From Noviherbaspirillum soli (GTDB lineage Bacteria; Pseudomonadota; Gammaproteobacteria; Burkholderiales; Burkholderiaceae_D): a stretch of 46,570 nucleotides of DNA. This document shows, piece by piece, positions 33,306 through 43,692 of the stretch; the first letter of the stretch is position 1, and each line of letters begins with the position of its first letter. The stretch spans positions 1-46,570 of the forward strand of contig NZ_JACYOX010000040.1 of assembly GCF_015352955.1 (NCBI RefSeq), read 5' to 3'. The notes under the pieces are model-generated. The model was not told where the DNA came from. It did no database searches and worked only from the letters and a program-made list of their open reading frames with translations. The translations under genes were made by a program, and so were the position numbers.

Positions 33306-35801
33306 TCAGGCCTCGCGCAGGGTGCGCATCGGCGGATGGCGCAGCACGTCCCGCAGCCCCACCCAGCCGCCGATGAAGGCGCAGGCGGCGCCGACGGCGA
33401 TGCCGGCCAGCCAGACCATGATGCTTACGCGCCATTCGAACTTGAACACCTGCTCGGCCAGCACCCAGCCGGTGGCCGCGGCGCCGGTGGCGGCCAAAAG
33501 GCCGGCCAGGCCACCCACCAGCGCGAATTCGATCCACTGCGCGCTCGACAGCTGGCGCCGGGTGGCGCCCAGCGCGCGCAGCAGGCCGGCTTCGCGGATG
33601 CGCTCGTCCTGCGAGCCGACCAGCGCCGCATACAGCACCAGCACGCCCGAGGCCAGCGTGAACAGGAACAGGAATTCCACCGCCCGCACCACCTGGTCGA
33701 TCACGCCCTGGATCTGGCGCACCACGCTGCCGATGTCGACCACGGTCAGGTTGGGAAAGTCGCGCACGATCTGGTTGACCAGGCCGGCCTTTTCCGGCGG
33801 CAGCCGGAAGGCGGTGATATAGGTCTGCGGCATGCCGTTCATCAGGGAAGGATTCAGGATCACGAAGAAATTGACCCGCATTGAACCCCATTCCAGCTTG
33901 CGCAGGCTGGTGACCGGCGCTTCCACCACCTGGCCGCCGATGTCGAAGCGAAGCCGGTCGCCCAGCTTCAGGTTCAGGGTCTTGGCCAGGCCCTGCTCCA
34001 CCGATGCCTCCGGCTTGCGGTCGTCCAACCACTTGCCGGCTACCACCTGGTTCTGCGGCGGCATCTCGGTCATGGTGGACAAGTTGAATTCCCGGTCGAC
34101 CAGGCGCTTGGCGCGGTCTTCGATGAATGTTTCGCCCGTCACTGGCGAGTCGTTGATCTGCACCAGCCGGCCGCGGATCATCGGATACAGCAGCGGCTGC
34201 TCGACGCCGTTGGCAGACAGCAGCCTGGCCAGCGGCTCGCGCTGTTCGGGCAGGATGTTCAGCGCGAACTGGTTGGGCGCGTCCGGCGGCGTCGCCTGCT
34301 GCCAGGCCTGCACCAGGTCGCCGCGCACGACGGTCAGCAGCAGCAGCGCCATCAGCCCGAGCGACAGCGCCACCACCTGGACCACGGTGGCGCCCGGACG
34401 GCGCTGCAGCGCCGTCACCGCGAAGCGCCAGCCGGGATGGTCGAAGGCAGTGCGCAGCAGCCGCAGCGACTTCAGGGCCAGCCAGCCGACCAGCGCGAAC
34501 AGTGCGAAGCCGCCGAGGAAGCCGCCGGCCGTCAGCGCGCCCAGCTTCAGGTCGCCCGACTGCCACAGCAAGAGCGCCACGAAACTCACCAGGCCCAGCC
34601 CATAGGTGGCCAGCGTCATCGGCTGCGGCGGCGCCTGTTCACGCCGGATCACCCGGTTATGCGGCACGTTGCGCAGCTGCAGCAAGGGCGCCAGCGCGAA
34701 ACCGAGCAGCAGCAGCATGCCGGTCGCCAGGCCCTGCACGGCCGGCAGCAGGCCCGGCGCCGGCAGGTCGGCGGCCACCAGGCTGCCGAGCCAGGCCAGC
34801 AGCGCGAAATGCGCGCCAAAGCCCACCAGGACGCCCAGCGCGCTGCCAGCCAGCCCGACCAGCAGGAATTCGATCAGGTACATCTGCGTCACCTGCCCCT
34901 GCGTCAGCCCCAGGCAGCGCAGCATGGCGCAGGCATCCAGGTGGCGCAGCATGAAGCGGCGCGCCGCCATCGCAATCGCCACCGCGGCCAGCATCGCGGA
35001 GAGCAGCCCCACCAGCGCCAGGAACTGTTCGGCCCGATCCAGCGTGGCGCGCATTTCCGGCCGGCCCGACTCCAGCGATTCGATATGCACGCCCTTGACG
35101 CCGGCGCTGGCAATACGCTGCTCCACCCACTTCTGGAATGCCTTGACCTGCAACGGCTCGCCCGCCAGCAGCAGGCGGTAGGTCACCCGCGAGCCATACT
35201 GGATCAAGCCGGTGGAGGCGAGATCGGACTGGGCCAGCATCACGCGCGGCGCGAAATTCATGAAGGCCGCGCCACGGTCGGGCTCGACCGAGATCACCTG
35301 CGCGATGCGGAAGCTGCGCTCGCCCAAGCGCAGCTGGCTGCCCACCTGGACCTTGTGCGCCAGCAGCAGATTCTCGTCCACCCAGACGGTGCCCGGCGCC
35401 GGCGTGTCGCGGGTCGGCCTGTCGGCATTGCCGTCCTTGAGCTTGACGCTGCCGCGCAGCGGATAGTCGGGCGTGACCGCCTTGACCGAGGCCAGCTGGG
35501 TAAAGGCCGCGTCGCCGCTGCCGCTGCTGGCCATGCTGGGAAACACCGTGGTCTGCGCCATGCGCAGCCCGTGCTTGCCGGCTTCAGTAAGCCAGCCTGG
35601 CTCGACCGGCTGGTCGGACCGGACCAGCAGGTCGGCGCCGAGCAGCTGGTTGGCATCGCGCGCCAGGGCGCTGCGCATGCGGTCGACGAAGAAGCCCACC
35701 GAAGACAGCGCCGCCACGGCGACCACCAGGGCAATGAGCAGGAAGCGGAGCTCGCCGGCGCGCCAGTCGCGCCGGGTCATGCGGAAGGCTTGAAGGAACA
35801 T
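33306..35801 (-). CDS. FtsX-type ABC transporter permease (YbbP-like)
   Basis: An 831-residue permease with an N-terminal helix, a large periplasmic domain (about 45-255), three central helices, a second duplicated helix block and a final FtsX domain ending in GLRDVLRHPPMRTLREA. This ten-helix, two-FtsX-domain plan is that of YbbP. YbbP normally works with the ATPase YbbA, whose gene is usually directly upstream; here the upstream gene is DUF4126 and no ATPase is in the window. The ATG at 35801 overlaps that gene's stop by one base. Confidence 0.9.
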   Translation of the reverse strand: MFLQAFRMTRRDWRAGELRFLLIALVVAVAALSSVGFFVDRMRSALARDANQLLGADLLVRSDQPVEPGWLTEAGKHGLRMAQTTVFPSMASSGSGDAAFTQLASVKAVTPDYPLRGSVKLKDGNADRPTRDTPAPGTVWVDENLLLAHKVQVGSQLRLGERSFRIAQVISVEPDRGAAFMNFAPRVMLAQSDLASTGLIQYGSRVTYRLLLAGEPLQVKAFQKWVEQRIASAGVKGVHIESLESGRPEMRATLDRAEQFLALVGLLSAMLAAVAIAMAARRFMLRHLDACAMLRCLGLTQGQVTQMYLIEFLLVGLAGSALGVLVGFGAHFALLAWLGSLVAADLPAPGLLPAVQGLATGMLLLLGFALAPLLQLRNVPHNRVIRREQAPPQPMTLATYGLGLVSFVALLLWQSGDLKLGALTAGGFLGGFALFALVGWLALKSLRLLRTAFDHPGWRFAVTALQRRPGATVVQVVALSLGLMALLLLTVVRGDLVQAWQQATPPDAPNQFALNILPEQREPLARLLSANGVEQPLLYPMIRGRLVQINDSPVTGETFIEDRAKRLVDREFNLSTMTEMPPQNQVVAGKWLDDRKPEASVEQGLAKTLNLKLGDRLRFDIGGQVVEAPVTSLRKLEWGSMRVNFFVILNPSLMNGMPQTYITAFRLPPEKAGLVNQIVRDFPNLTVVDIGSVVRQIQGVIDQVVRAVEFLFLFTLASGVLVLYAALVGSQDERIREAGLLRALGATRRQLSSAQWIEFALVGGLAGLLAATGAAATGWVLAEQVFKFEWRVSIMVWLAGIAVGAACAFIGGWVGLRDVLRHPPMRTLREA

Positions 35802-36385
35802 CAGGTGCTGAACTTTCGGAAGAGCCAGCGCATGCCGCGCCAGAGTTTGGGCAGGAGCCAGATGGTCAGCACCAGGAACAGCGCCAGCAGCACGAACCAG
35901 AGCCACGGATGGAAGAAGGCAGCCCAGAGGCCGGTGGCCACCACCGCTTCCTCGGAAAACGAGGCGGCCCAGTTGCTGAACGGTTCCGGCGAGGTATTGA
36001 TCAGCGCGCGGCTGCCAGCCTTGGTGAAATGCGCGCTGGCGGCCAGCGTGCCGCCCAGCAGCGCCGCGATGGTGGTCCAGGCCGGGTCCATCTGGCCCAG
36101 CGCCGCCACGCTCAGGATCGCGCCGGCAGGTATCCGTATGAAGGTCTGGACGGCGTCCCAGGCCGAATCCACGCCGGGTATCTTGTCGGCCAGGAATTCC
36201 ACCACCAGCAGCAGGCCGGTCACGCCCAGCACCCAGGGCGATTCAAGCACCTGCAGCGCCGAAGGCAGCTCCAGCCAGCCGGCACGCGCCATGGCGCCTG
36301 CCATGAACAGTGTCATGTACAGTCGCAGTCCGCTGGCCCACGACAGGCCGCCGGCCAGCGCGGTAGCGGACAGGGTCTCAACCAT
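35801..36385 (-). CDS. DUF4126 family membrane protein
   Basis: A 194-residue protein with four to five transmembrane helices. LSWASGLRLYMTLFMAGAMAR near the start, VVEFLADKIPGVDSAWDAVQTF near residues 61-82 and SNWAASFSEEAVV near 140 are DUF4126 landmarks. Function is unknown. A very good ribosome-binding site (AAGGAGA) precedes the ATG, and the stop overlaps the permease start, so the two are coupled. Confidence 0.88.
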   Translation of the reverse strand: MVETLSATALAGGLSWASGLRLYMTLFMAGAMARAGWLELPSALQVLESPWVLGVTGLLLVVEFLADKIPGVDSAWDAVQTFIRIPAGAILSVAALGQMDPAWTTIAALLGGTLAASAHFTKAGSRALINTSPEPFSNWAASFSEEAVVATGLWAAFFHPWLWFVLLALFLVLTIWLLPKLWRGMRWLFRKFST

Positions 36386-36499
36386 GATCGCTCTCCTTCA
36401 GACGATGGAAACAGCCTACCCGATTCCGCCGCGGCGCGACGGCCGGCGGCAAACGGGTTGCGGTTTGGTCAAGCCCAGATGCGGACATGCTGCGCTATC

Positions 36500-37829
<1,330 letters not shown>

Positions 37830-38024
37830 ATGCATACCTCGCGGGACACGGACCAGGCAATCAGCACTCTCATCGAAGCCGCGGGCATGCGCACCGCGCG
37901 CGAACAGTATCTTTATCGCCAGTCCCTGCTGGCATTGGTCAGGCTGGCCAAGGCGGAACAGATGAATGAAGTGCGGGCCAACGTCGGCATGCTGATCGGC
38001 ACCCCCGCATACGCCGCGCCCTGA
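37830..38024 (+). CDS. Small hypothetical protein, 64 residues
   Basis: A short soluble, largely helical protein (MHTSRDTDQAISTL..., with YLYRQSLLALVRLAKAEQM in the middle). Codon use matches the neighbouring genes and the frame ends just before a strong hairpin shared with the convergent DoxX gene, both of which support it being real. The ribosome-binding site is weak. No family recognised. Confidence 0.55.
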   Translation: MHTSRDTDQAISTLIEAAGMRTAREQYLYRQSLLALVRLAKAEQMNEVRANVGMLIGTPAYAAP

Positions 38025-38025
38025 A

Positions 38026-38052
38026 TGCCTGCCACCGGGCCGGTGGCAGGCA
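38026..38052. terminator. Bidirectional hairpin between convergent genes
   Basis: A perfect 12-bp stem (TGCCTGCCACCG with CGGTGGCAGGCA) and three-base loop, two bases after the stop of the small gene and 16 bases from the end of the DoxX gene. No T-run follows on either strand. Confidence 0.6.
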
Positions 38053-38067
38053 GACCATGCCGCCGGC

Positions 38068-38472
38068 TCAGTTCCAGCGTCCGGAAATACCGCCCATGCT
38101 GTAGCGGCCGGCGCCGAGCAGCGCCACTGCCAGCGCGGTGAAGAAGTAGAAACCCTGCAGTTCGAGCGCCCAGCCGCCCGTCTTGCCCATCGTGAAGAAC
38201 TGCGCGCCATGCGCCAGCGCCACCGCCACGATCATGTTGATCGCAACAATCACGGCCCCCAGCCGCGCCCAGATGCCGAACAGGATCATCAGCGGCGCAA
38301 TCACTTCGCCCACGTACACCAGAAAGGCCAGCCCGGATGGCAGCCCGGCCTTGGACAGCATGCCCATGATAGGGTCGACGCCGGTAATGAGCTTGGAAAC
38401 ACCATGGAACAGGATCAGGATGGCCAGCGTGGCGCGCAGCACCAGCTTGCCGAGGTCATCATTGGTTTGCAT
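38068..38472 (-). CDS. DoxX family membrane protein
   Basis: A 134-residue protein with four transmembrane helices and the DoxX pattern: LRATLAILILFHGVSKL, LAFLVYVGEVIAPLMILFG and NMIVAVALAHG. DoxX proteins are of mixed function; some act with peroxiredoxin-like partners against oxidative stress. The second of two close ATGs (38472) is chosen because the GGAAGG ribosome-binding site abuts the first. Confidence 0.87.
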   Translation of the reverse strand: MQTNDDLGKLVLRATLAILILFHGVSKLITGVDPIMGMLSKAGLPSGLAFLVYVGEVIAPLMILFGIWARLGAVIVAINMIVAVALAHGAQFFTMGKTGGWALELQGFYFFTALAVALLGAGRYSMGGISGRWN

Positions 38473-38658
38473 CGTCATCCTTCCGTGAAGAGGCCTGGAC
38501 CGGCCGTTATGGGTTTCAGGTTATTGAAGCGGAGCGCAACCGACGCCTGCATCGCAGCGCCGGCCATTGCGCCCGGTCGTGCCCTGCATGCGCATCGAAC
38601 TATATGACAGCATGCGTATCTTAACTCGTGTATGAATCATCAACATTTGGAGAGCGCA

Positions 38659-38826
38659 ATGCAGAAACCGATCACGCACATGCCAGCTGAAGCCGATGTA
38701 GGCAGCGGCGAGAAAGGCCCCGGAGAACGGGAGACGGACGAAATGATCAAGCAGGTGGGCGACAAGGTGGAGGAAACCCGCCGCCAGTCGGAACAGCAGA
38801 AGGACCAGCCCAGATCGGCAGGCTAG
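38659..38826 (+). CDS. Small acidic hydrophilic protein, 55 residues
   Basis: A charged, Glu/Gln/Lys-rich peptide without hydrophobic segments, likely disordered or helical (ends RRQSEQQKDQPRSAG). The start at 38659 follows GGAGAGCGCA at good spacing; an in-frame ATG at 38632 lacks such a site. Composition resembles small stress-related proteins, but no family is assigned. Confidence 0.55.
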   Translation: MQKPITHMPAEADVGSGEKGPGERETDEMIKQVGDKVEETRRQSEQQKDQPRSAG

Positions 38827-38873
38827 GCCCATGGCTGAATGCGCGGACGGCTTGCCGGCCGCGCATTCCTGGA

Positions 38874-39212
38874 TTACCTTGCCGCGCCGCCGGAACCCGG
38901 CGCGGCTCTCGGATGGTCGCCATGCATGCCGCGATGATGCGCCCGGCCGCCGTGATGATGGCCCTTGCCGCCATGCATATGGCCACGTTCGCCGCGCATA
39001 TCGTCCGCCATGTTGCCGTGCATGCGCTGCTGCATGGTCGGCGTTGCGGACGAGGCTTGTCCGCTGCGCAGCGCCTCGGCCCGCCGTTCGACCTCGGCGA
39101 TCCTGGCCGGATCGGTGCTCTCCCGGATCGTGCTCTCCGGCGCCTGCGCCAGCGCGGCTCCGGTTGCAAACAGCATGGGCAATACCATCAACGTGATTTT
39201 CCGCATTTTCAT
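38874..39212 (-). CDS. Histidine-rich periplasmic protein
   Basis: A 112-residue protein with a signal peptide (residues 1-22, cleavage near ALA-QA) and a C-terminal half dominated by His, Gly and Met (GHMHGGKGHHHGGRAHH). This suggests binding of divalent metal such as nickel, copper or zinc in the periplasm. AGGAGAGG precedes the ATG at 39212. No metal transporter is adjacent. No family recognised. Confidence 0.7.
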   Translation of the reverse strand: MKMRKITLMVLPMLFATGAALAQAPESTIRESTDPARIAEVERRAEALRSGQASSATPTMQQRMHGNMADDMRGERGHMHGGKGHHHGGRAHHRGMHGDHPRAAPGSGGAAR

Positions 39213-39326
39213 GATGACCTCTCCTGATGTTAGGTAGGATTGGGTAGCAAAAATTGCAATTAGTTCCGGTGGCAGTAACTGCGGGTGACGTGGCTTGAGC
39301 GCCATTGCATGCCGCCATCAATTTTA

Positions 39327-39354
39327 TTGCGGCACAGTGTCGCTGTGGCATAAT
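39327..39354 (+). promoter_or_regulatory. Promoter of tRNA-Ser
   Basis: TTGCGG (39327-39332) and CATAAT (39349-39354) are separated by 16 bases and lie just before the tRNA gene, followed by a GC-rich discriminator typical of stringently controlled stable RNA promoters. Confidence 0.6.
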
Positions 39355-39368
39355 GCCGGCTTCCCAGA

Positions 39369-39458
39369 GGAAGCGTGGCCGAGTGGTTGAAGGCACCAGT
39401 CTTGAAAACTGGCGACGGGGTAACCCGTTCGTGAGTTCGAATCTCACCGCTTCCGCCA
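39369..39458 (+). tRNA. tRNA-Ser (anticodon UGA)
   Basis: The acceptor stem GGAAGCG pairs with CGCTTCC, the D-arm GCCGAGTGGTTGAAGGC is typical, the anticodon stem CCAGT/ACTGG encloses CTTGAAA with anticodon TGA, a long variable arm follows as in class II tRNAs, and the T-arm has GTTCGAATC. CCA is encoded at 39456-39458. Confidence 0.97.
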
Positions 39459-39722
39459 GTTCCCATTTCCCGCCACGGTTCAGCTCTTCGGGCACCCACT
39501 GTCACCAGCCTTCCTGATGCGATGCCCTGTGATACGGCAGCACCGTCGATAGAGCTTTCGCTTTCGCGGTCGCCGCCCCAGCCCGGCGGCGGAACATGGC
39601 AGATGGCAATGAAATAGCCAAAATGGTATCTTGCCCTCAAAAAAAGATACACTCACCCTTCTCAAAAAATTTCCTCCGTGCATTACATGGCAGAATAGCG
39701 CTTTGGATTCCAGAGTTGTTCC

Positions 39723-41606
39723 ATGCCTGCTGCTTCCTTGCCTGCCGATGAGGCCCTGCGTCTCAGGGCCCTGCATTCCACTGACCTGCTCGATTCCGCT
39801 CCCGAACCGGCATTCGACCGCATCACCCGGCTGGTTGCCCGCGCCCTCGGCGTGCCGATTGCGCTGATCACCCTGGTGGATGAGAAACGCCAATGGTTCA
39901 AGTCGCGGGTAGGCGTGGAGGTAGACCATACGCCGCGCGAACAGGCCTTCTGTGCGCATGCCATTCTTGAAACAGAGCTGCTGGTGGTGCCGGATGCAAC
40001 TGCCGATGCGCGCTTTGCGGATAACCCCTTGGTGACAGGCGCGCCCGACATCCGGGCCTATGCCGGGGTGCCGATCAGAACCCGGAATGGGCAGGCAATC
40101 GGCACGCTTTGCGCACTGGACAGCCAGCCACGCTTCTTCACTCAGGAAGAACTGGATACCCTGTCCGATCTTGCCGCGCTGGCGATGAAACAGGTGCAGA
40201 TGCGGGAGGCCGTAGAGCGCAGCAGGCTGGAAGTTGACCGATCCGATGCCGCATTGCGGGCCAATGCCGCCCAGTTCGAAGAGATGTTCGACCTCGCCTC
40301 GGTCGGCATCGCGCAGGTAGCGCCGGACGGCGGCTGGCTCACGGTCAATCAGGCGCTGTGCCGGATTGTCGGCTACTCGCCCGATGAACTGCAGCGCCTG
40401 ACCTTTCAGGACATCACCCATCCGGACGAGCTCCATGCAGACCTCGACCTGATGCGGCAACTGCAAGCCGGACAAATCAGCCAGTATCAGATCGAAAAGC
40501 GTTATCGTCGCAAGGACGGCCAGTTCATATGGATCGACCTCAACTTGACCAGGAAGTCCGGAGAGGACGGCCGGCTGGAGTACTTCATCTCCATCATTCA
40601 GGACATCGATGCCCGCAAGCAGACCGAGCTCGCCCTGGCTGCCTTGCGGCGCAACCTGGAAGAAACGGTCCGCCAGAGAACGGAGGAAGTGCTTGGCCGG
40701 GAAGCCGAACTGCGCATGGTCATCGAGAATGCATATGACGCCTATGTGAGCACGGACGAGGAAGGCCGGGTGATGACCTGGAACCAGCAGGCTGAATCCA
40801 CGTTCGGCTGGTCAGCCGCGGAAGCGCTCGGCCAGCCTCTCGAAAATCTGATCATTCCAAACGGAATGCGCGAGCGACACAGGCAGGGCATGGCGCGTTA
40901 CCTCAGGACCGGCGTCGAGGTCGCCCTGAACAAGCGCCTGGAAGTGCCGGCGCAGCGCAAGGATGGCACAGCGCTGGTGGTCGAACTCTGCGCCACAGCG
41001 CTGCACATGTGCGGACGCACGACGTTCAGCGCCTTCCTGCATGACATCACGCAGCGCAAGGCCATGGAGGCCGAGCGGGAACGGGAGGCCAGGCGTGATG
41101 CCCTGACCGGGCTGCTGAACCGGCGCGCCTTCACGGAACTGCTCCCCCAGGCGCTGGCGCGGGCCGACCGCAGCGGCAAGCCGCTTGCCCTGCTCTTCCT
41201 GGACCTAGATGGCTTCAAGGCAGTCAATGACACCCTTGGACACGAGGCAGGAGATGAGCTGCTGAGACATGCAGGGGCCATGCTGCTGCAAAGCGTCCGC
41301 CAAACCGATAGCGTGGTGCGGCTGGCAGGCGATGAATTCGTGGTGGTGCTGGAAGACCTGAGCCCCGGCGCGGCCGATGGCCATGTCGTGGCTGAAAAGA
41401 TCCTGGCAAGGCTGAGCGCTCCGTTGCTGCTGCAGCACGGACAGGCACGCGTCAGTGCCAGCATCGGCATCGCGGTCTACGGACCCGGTTCCGGCCAGAC
41501 CCCCTCCGCATTGATCCATGAAGCAGATGGCTGGATGTACCAGGCCAAGCAAGCCGGCAAGAGCCTGGTATTGCCCAGGCAGGCAAGCTGCCCGGAGACG
41601 CCTTGA
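39723..41606 (+). CDS. Diguanylate cyclase with GAF-PAS-PAS-GGDEF layout
   Basis: A 627-residue soluble regulator. A GAF domain (about 10-165) is followed by two PAS domains (about 185-300 and 335-450) and a GGDEF domain (455-615). The active site is AGDEF, a form compatible with activity, and RQTD five residues before it is an intact inhibitory I-site, so the enzyme should make c-di-GMP and be product-inhibited. Its GAF domain is closely similar to that of the phosphatase at 5140 (shared ALITLVD, KRQWFK, NPLVTG and YAGVP). It lies 5' of the flagellar genes, consistent with a motility-to-biofilm switch. Confidence 0.92.
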   Translation: MPAASLPADEALRLRALHSTDLLDSAPEPAFDRITRLVARALGVPIALITLVDEKRQWFKSRVGVEVDHTPREQAFCAHAILETELLVVPDATADARFADNPLVTGAPDIRAYAGVPIRTRNGQAIGTLCALDSQPRFFTQEELDTLSDLAALAMKQVQMREAVERSRLEVDRSDAALRANAAQFEEMFDLASVGIAQVAPDGGWLTVNQALCRIVGYSPDELQRLTFQDITHPDELHADLDLMRQLQAGQISQYQIEKRYRRKDGQFIWIDLNLTRKSGEDGRLEYFISIIQDIDARKQTELALAALRRNLEETVRQRTEEVLGREAELRMVIENAYDAYVSTDEEGRVMTWNQQAESTFGWSAAEALGQPLENLIIPNGMRERHRQGMARYLRTGVEVALNKRLEVPAQRKDGTALVVELCATALHMCGRTTFSAFLHDITQRKAMEAEREREARRDALTGLLNRRAFTELLPQALARADRSGKPLALLFLDLDGFKAVNDTLGHEAGDELLRHAGAMLLQSVRQTDSVVRLAGDEFVVVLEDLSPGAADGHVVAEKILARLSAPLLLQHGQARVSASIGIAVYGPGSGQTPSALIHEADGWMYQAKQAGKSLVLPRQASCPETP

Positions 41607-41770
41607 CCGAAACACTGCTGCTTGCGGATTGCCATCCGCAATGGCAAATCCACAACCACTTCCGCCCAAGCCACGATATGCGCACCTATCCTCCCCTTAA
41701 TCTCCGCATTCCCTTGCCCCGATCTTCCCGATAATTGCAGCAACCCGAATTGCATAGTCAAGGAACGCAG

Positions 41771-42277
41771 ATGGCCACATCCAAAGCCGCCGCCAAGCCC
41801 GCACAGGCGGAAGGCGGCGCCAAGTCCAAATCCAAGCTGTTCATCATCATCGGCGCAGCGGTCGTACTGCTCGGCGCTGGCGGTGGCGGCGCCTGGTACT
41901 TCCTCGGTCACAAGAACGAGGCGCAGGCAGAAGCGGCGCCTGCCAAGGCGGCGCCGGCCGCGCCGCCAGTGTTTGCCCAGATGGACCCGTTCACCGTGAA
42001 CCTGCAGGCCGACGGCGGCGAGCAGTTCCTGCAGACTGCGTTCACGCTCCAGGTCGGCAGCCAGGCCGACGTCGATGCGATCAAGCTCTATCTGCCGCAG
42101 GTGCGCAGCCGGGTGCTGCTGCTGCTGTCGTCCAAGCGCAGCGCGGAGATCTCGACAGTGGAAGGCAAGAAGAAGCTGGCCGAGGAAATCATCGCCCAGT
42201 TGAAGCAACCCTTCGCTGCCGGCGGGCAGCCACTGAATGTGTCGGACGTGTTCTTCACCGCCTTCGTGATCCAGTAA
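41771..42277 (+). CDS. fliL: Flagellar basal body-associated protein FliL
   Basis: A 168-residue protein with a Lys-rich N-terminus, one transmembrane helix (about 23-45), an Ala/Pro linker and a periplasmic FliL domain (MDPFTVNL, ending LNVSDVFFTAFVIQ). FliL surrounds the stator and supports torque. AAGGAACG precedes the ATG. It opens the fliLMNOPQR operon; the 164-base gap upstream should hold its promoter. Confidence 0.93.
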   Translation: MATSKAAAKPAQAEGGAKSKSKLFIIIGAAVVLLGAGGGGAWYFLGHKNEAQAEAAPAKAAPAAPPVFAQMDPFTVNLQADGGEQFLQTAFTLQVGSQADVDAIKLYLPQVRSRVLLLLSSKRSAEISTVEGKKKLAEEIIAQLKQPFAAGGQPLNVSDVFFTAFVIQ

Positions 42278-42284
42278 CCCAGCC

Positions 42285-43286
42285 ATGGCCGAAAATTTTC
42301 TGTCGCAGGATGAAGTCGACGCCCTTCTGAAGGGCGTCAGCGGAGACATCGACGAAAGCACCACCCAGGTCGACACTTCCAGCGTCCGGCCGTACAACCT
42401 GGCCACCCAGGAACGGATCGTGCGCGGCCGCATGCCGACGCTGGAAATCATCAACGAGCGCTTTGCGCGGCTGCTGCGGATCGGCCTGTTCAACTTCCTG
42501 CATCGCAGCGCCGAGGTGTCGATCGGCCCGGTGCGGGTGTCGAAGTACAGCGAGTTCATCCGCAACCTGGTGGTGCCCACCAACCTGAACCTGGTCCACA
42601 TGAAGCCGCTGCGCGGCACCGCGCTGATGGTGCTCGACCCCAACCTGGTCTTCCTGATGGTGGACAACCTGTTTGGCGGCGACGGCCGGTTTCATACCAG
42701 GGTCGAAGGCCGGGACTTCACCCAGACCGAGCAGCGCATCATCCAGCGCATCCTGAACATCGTCTTCGAGTCCTATGCGAAGTCATGGGAGCCGGTGTAC
42801 CCGGTGGAGTTCGAGTACATACGCTCGGAGATGAACACCCAGTTCACCAATATCGCCACGCCCAATGAAGTGGTGGTGGCCACCACCTTCACCGTGGAGC
42901 TGGGCCCGGTCAGCGGCGAGATGCACTTCTGCATGCCCTATTCCATGATCGAGCCGATCCGCGACCTGCTCACCAGCAGCCTGCAGGGCGAGACACTGGA
43001 AGTGGACAAGCGCTGGATCCGCCTGATGACGCAGCAGATCCAGGGCGCCGAAGTCGAGCTCGTGGTGGACCTGGGCCAGGCCCGCACCACGCTGGGCGCC
43101 ATCCTCAACATGAAGGCCGGCGACGTGATTCCCTTCAACCTCACGCCGACCGTGGAAGCCAAGGTCGACGGCGTGCCGGTGATGGAATGCTCGTATGGCA
43201 AAATCAACGGCCAGTACGCATTGCGCGTCGAGCGCATGATCAACAGTTCGCATGAAGCGACCCCAGGAGATGACAATGTCCAATGA
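42285..43286 (+). CDS. fliM: Flagellar motor switch protein FliM
   Basis: A 333-residue C-ring protein. The N-terminal FLSQDEVDALLKGV is the CheY-P binding segment; the middle domain contains EIINERFARLLRIGLF and the GGxG-type LFGGDGRFH; the C-terminal SpoA domain ends with the PVMECSYGKINGQYALRVE strand. It starts seven bases after fliL and overlaps fliN by 11 bases. Confidence 0.97.
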   Translation: MAENFLSQDEVDALLKGVSGDIDESTTQVDTSSVRPYNLATQERIVRGRMPTLEIINERFARLLRIGLFNFLHRSAEVSIGPVRVSKYSEFIRNLVVPTNLNLVHMKPLRGTALMVLDPNLVFLMVDNLFGGDGRFHTRVEGRDFTQTEQRIIQRILNIVFESYAKSWEPVYPVEFEYIRSEMNTQFTNIATPNEVVVATTFTVELGPVSGEMHFCMPYSMIEPIRDLLTSSLQGETLEVDKRWIRLMTQQIQGAEVELVVDLGQARTTLGAILNMKAGDVIPFNLTPTVEAKVDGVPVMECSYGKINGQYALRVERMINSSHEATPGDDNVQ

Positions 43287-43692
43287 CCCAACTACCCAGA
43301 TCATTGCCGAAGACGACTGGGGCGCAGCCATTGCGGAACAGGCGCAGGCAGAGGAAAACGCGATGCGCGCCCAGGCTGCGAGCGCCACGATCTTCCAGGA
43401 ATTTTCCGGCGCCGGCAGCCGCAGCACCCACAACGACATCGACTTCATCCTCGATATCCCGGTCCAGCTCACCGTGGAGCTGGGACGCACCAAGATCGCC
43501 ATCAAGAACCTGCTGCAGCTGGCGCAGGGCTCGGTGGTGGAACTGGACGGCCTGGCCGGCGAGCCGATGGACGTGCTGGTCAACGGCTGCCTGATTGCAC
43601 AGGGCGAAGTGGTGGTGGTCAATGACAAGTTCGGCATCCGCCTGACGGACATCATTACCCCGTCGGAACGCATCCGCAAGCTCAACAAATGA
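43276..43692 (+). CDS. fliN: Flagellar motor switch protein FliN
   Basis: A 138-residue protein with a variable acidic N-terminus and the SpoA domain DFILDIPVQLTVELGRTK, ending NDKFGIRLTDIITPSERIRKL. It forms the lower C-ring and docks the export apparatus. AGGAGATGAC precedes the ATG inside the fliM end. FliO overlaps its stop. Confidence 0.97.
   Translation: MSNDPTTQIIAEDDWGAAIAEQAQAEENAMRAQAASATIFQEFSGAGSRSTHNDIDFILDIPVQLTVELGRTKIAIKNLLQLAQGSVVELDGLAGEPMDVLVNGCLIAQGEVVVVNDKFGIRLTDIITPSERIRKLNK

Noticed and set aside
38521-39495. 324-codon minus-strand frame
   Set aside because: It spans the His-rich gene in another frame and the antisense of tRNA-Ser; no start signal and no protein-like conservation.
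39260-39652. 130-codon minus-strand frame across the tRNA-Ser gene
   Set aside because: It is the well-known spurious translation of a serine tRNA in antisense (EIRTHERVTPSPVFKTG...).
41607-41770. FliA (sigma-28) promoter before fliL
   Set aside because: A CCGATAA at about 41727 resembles the -10, but no TAAA lies at the required distance.
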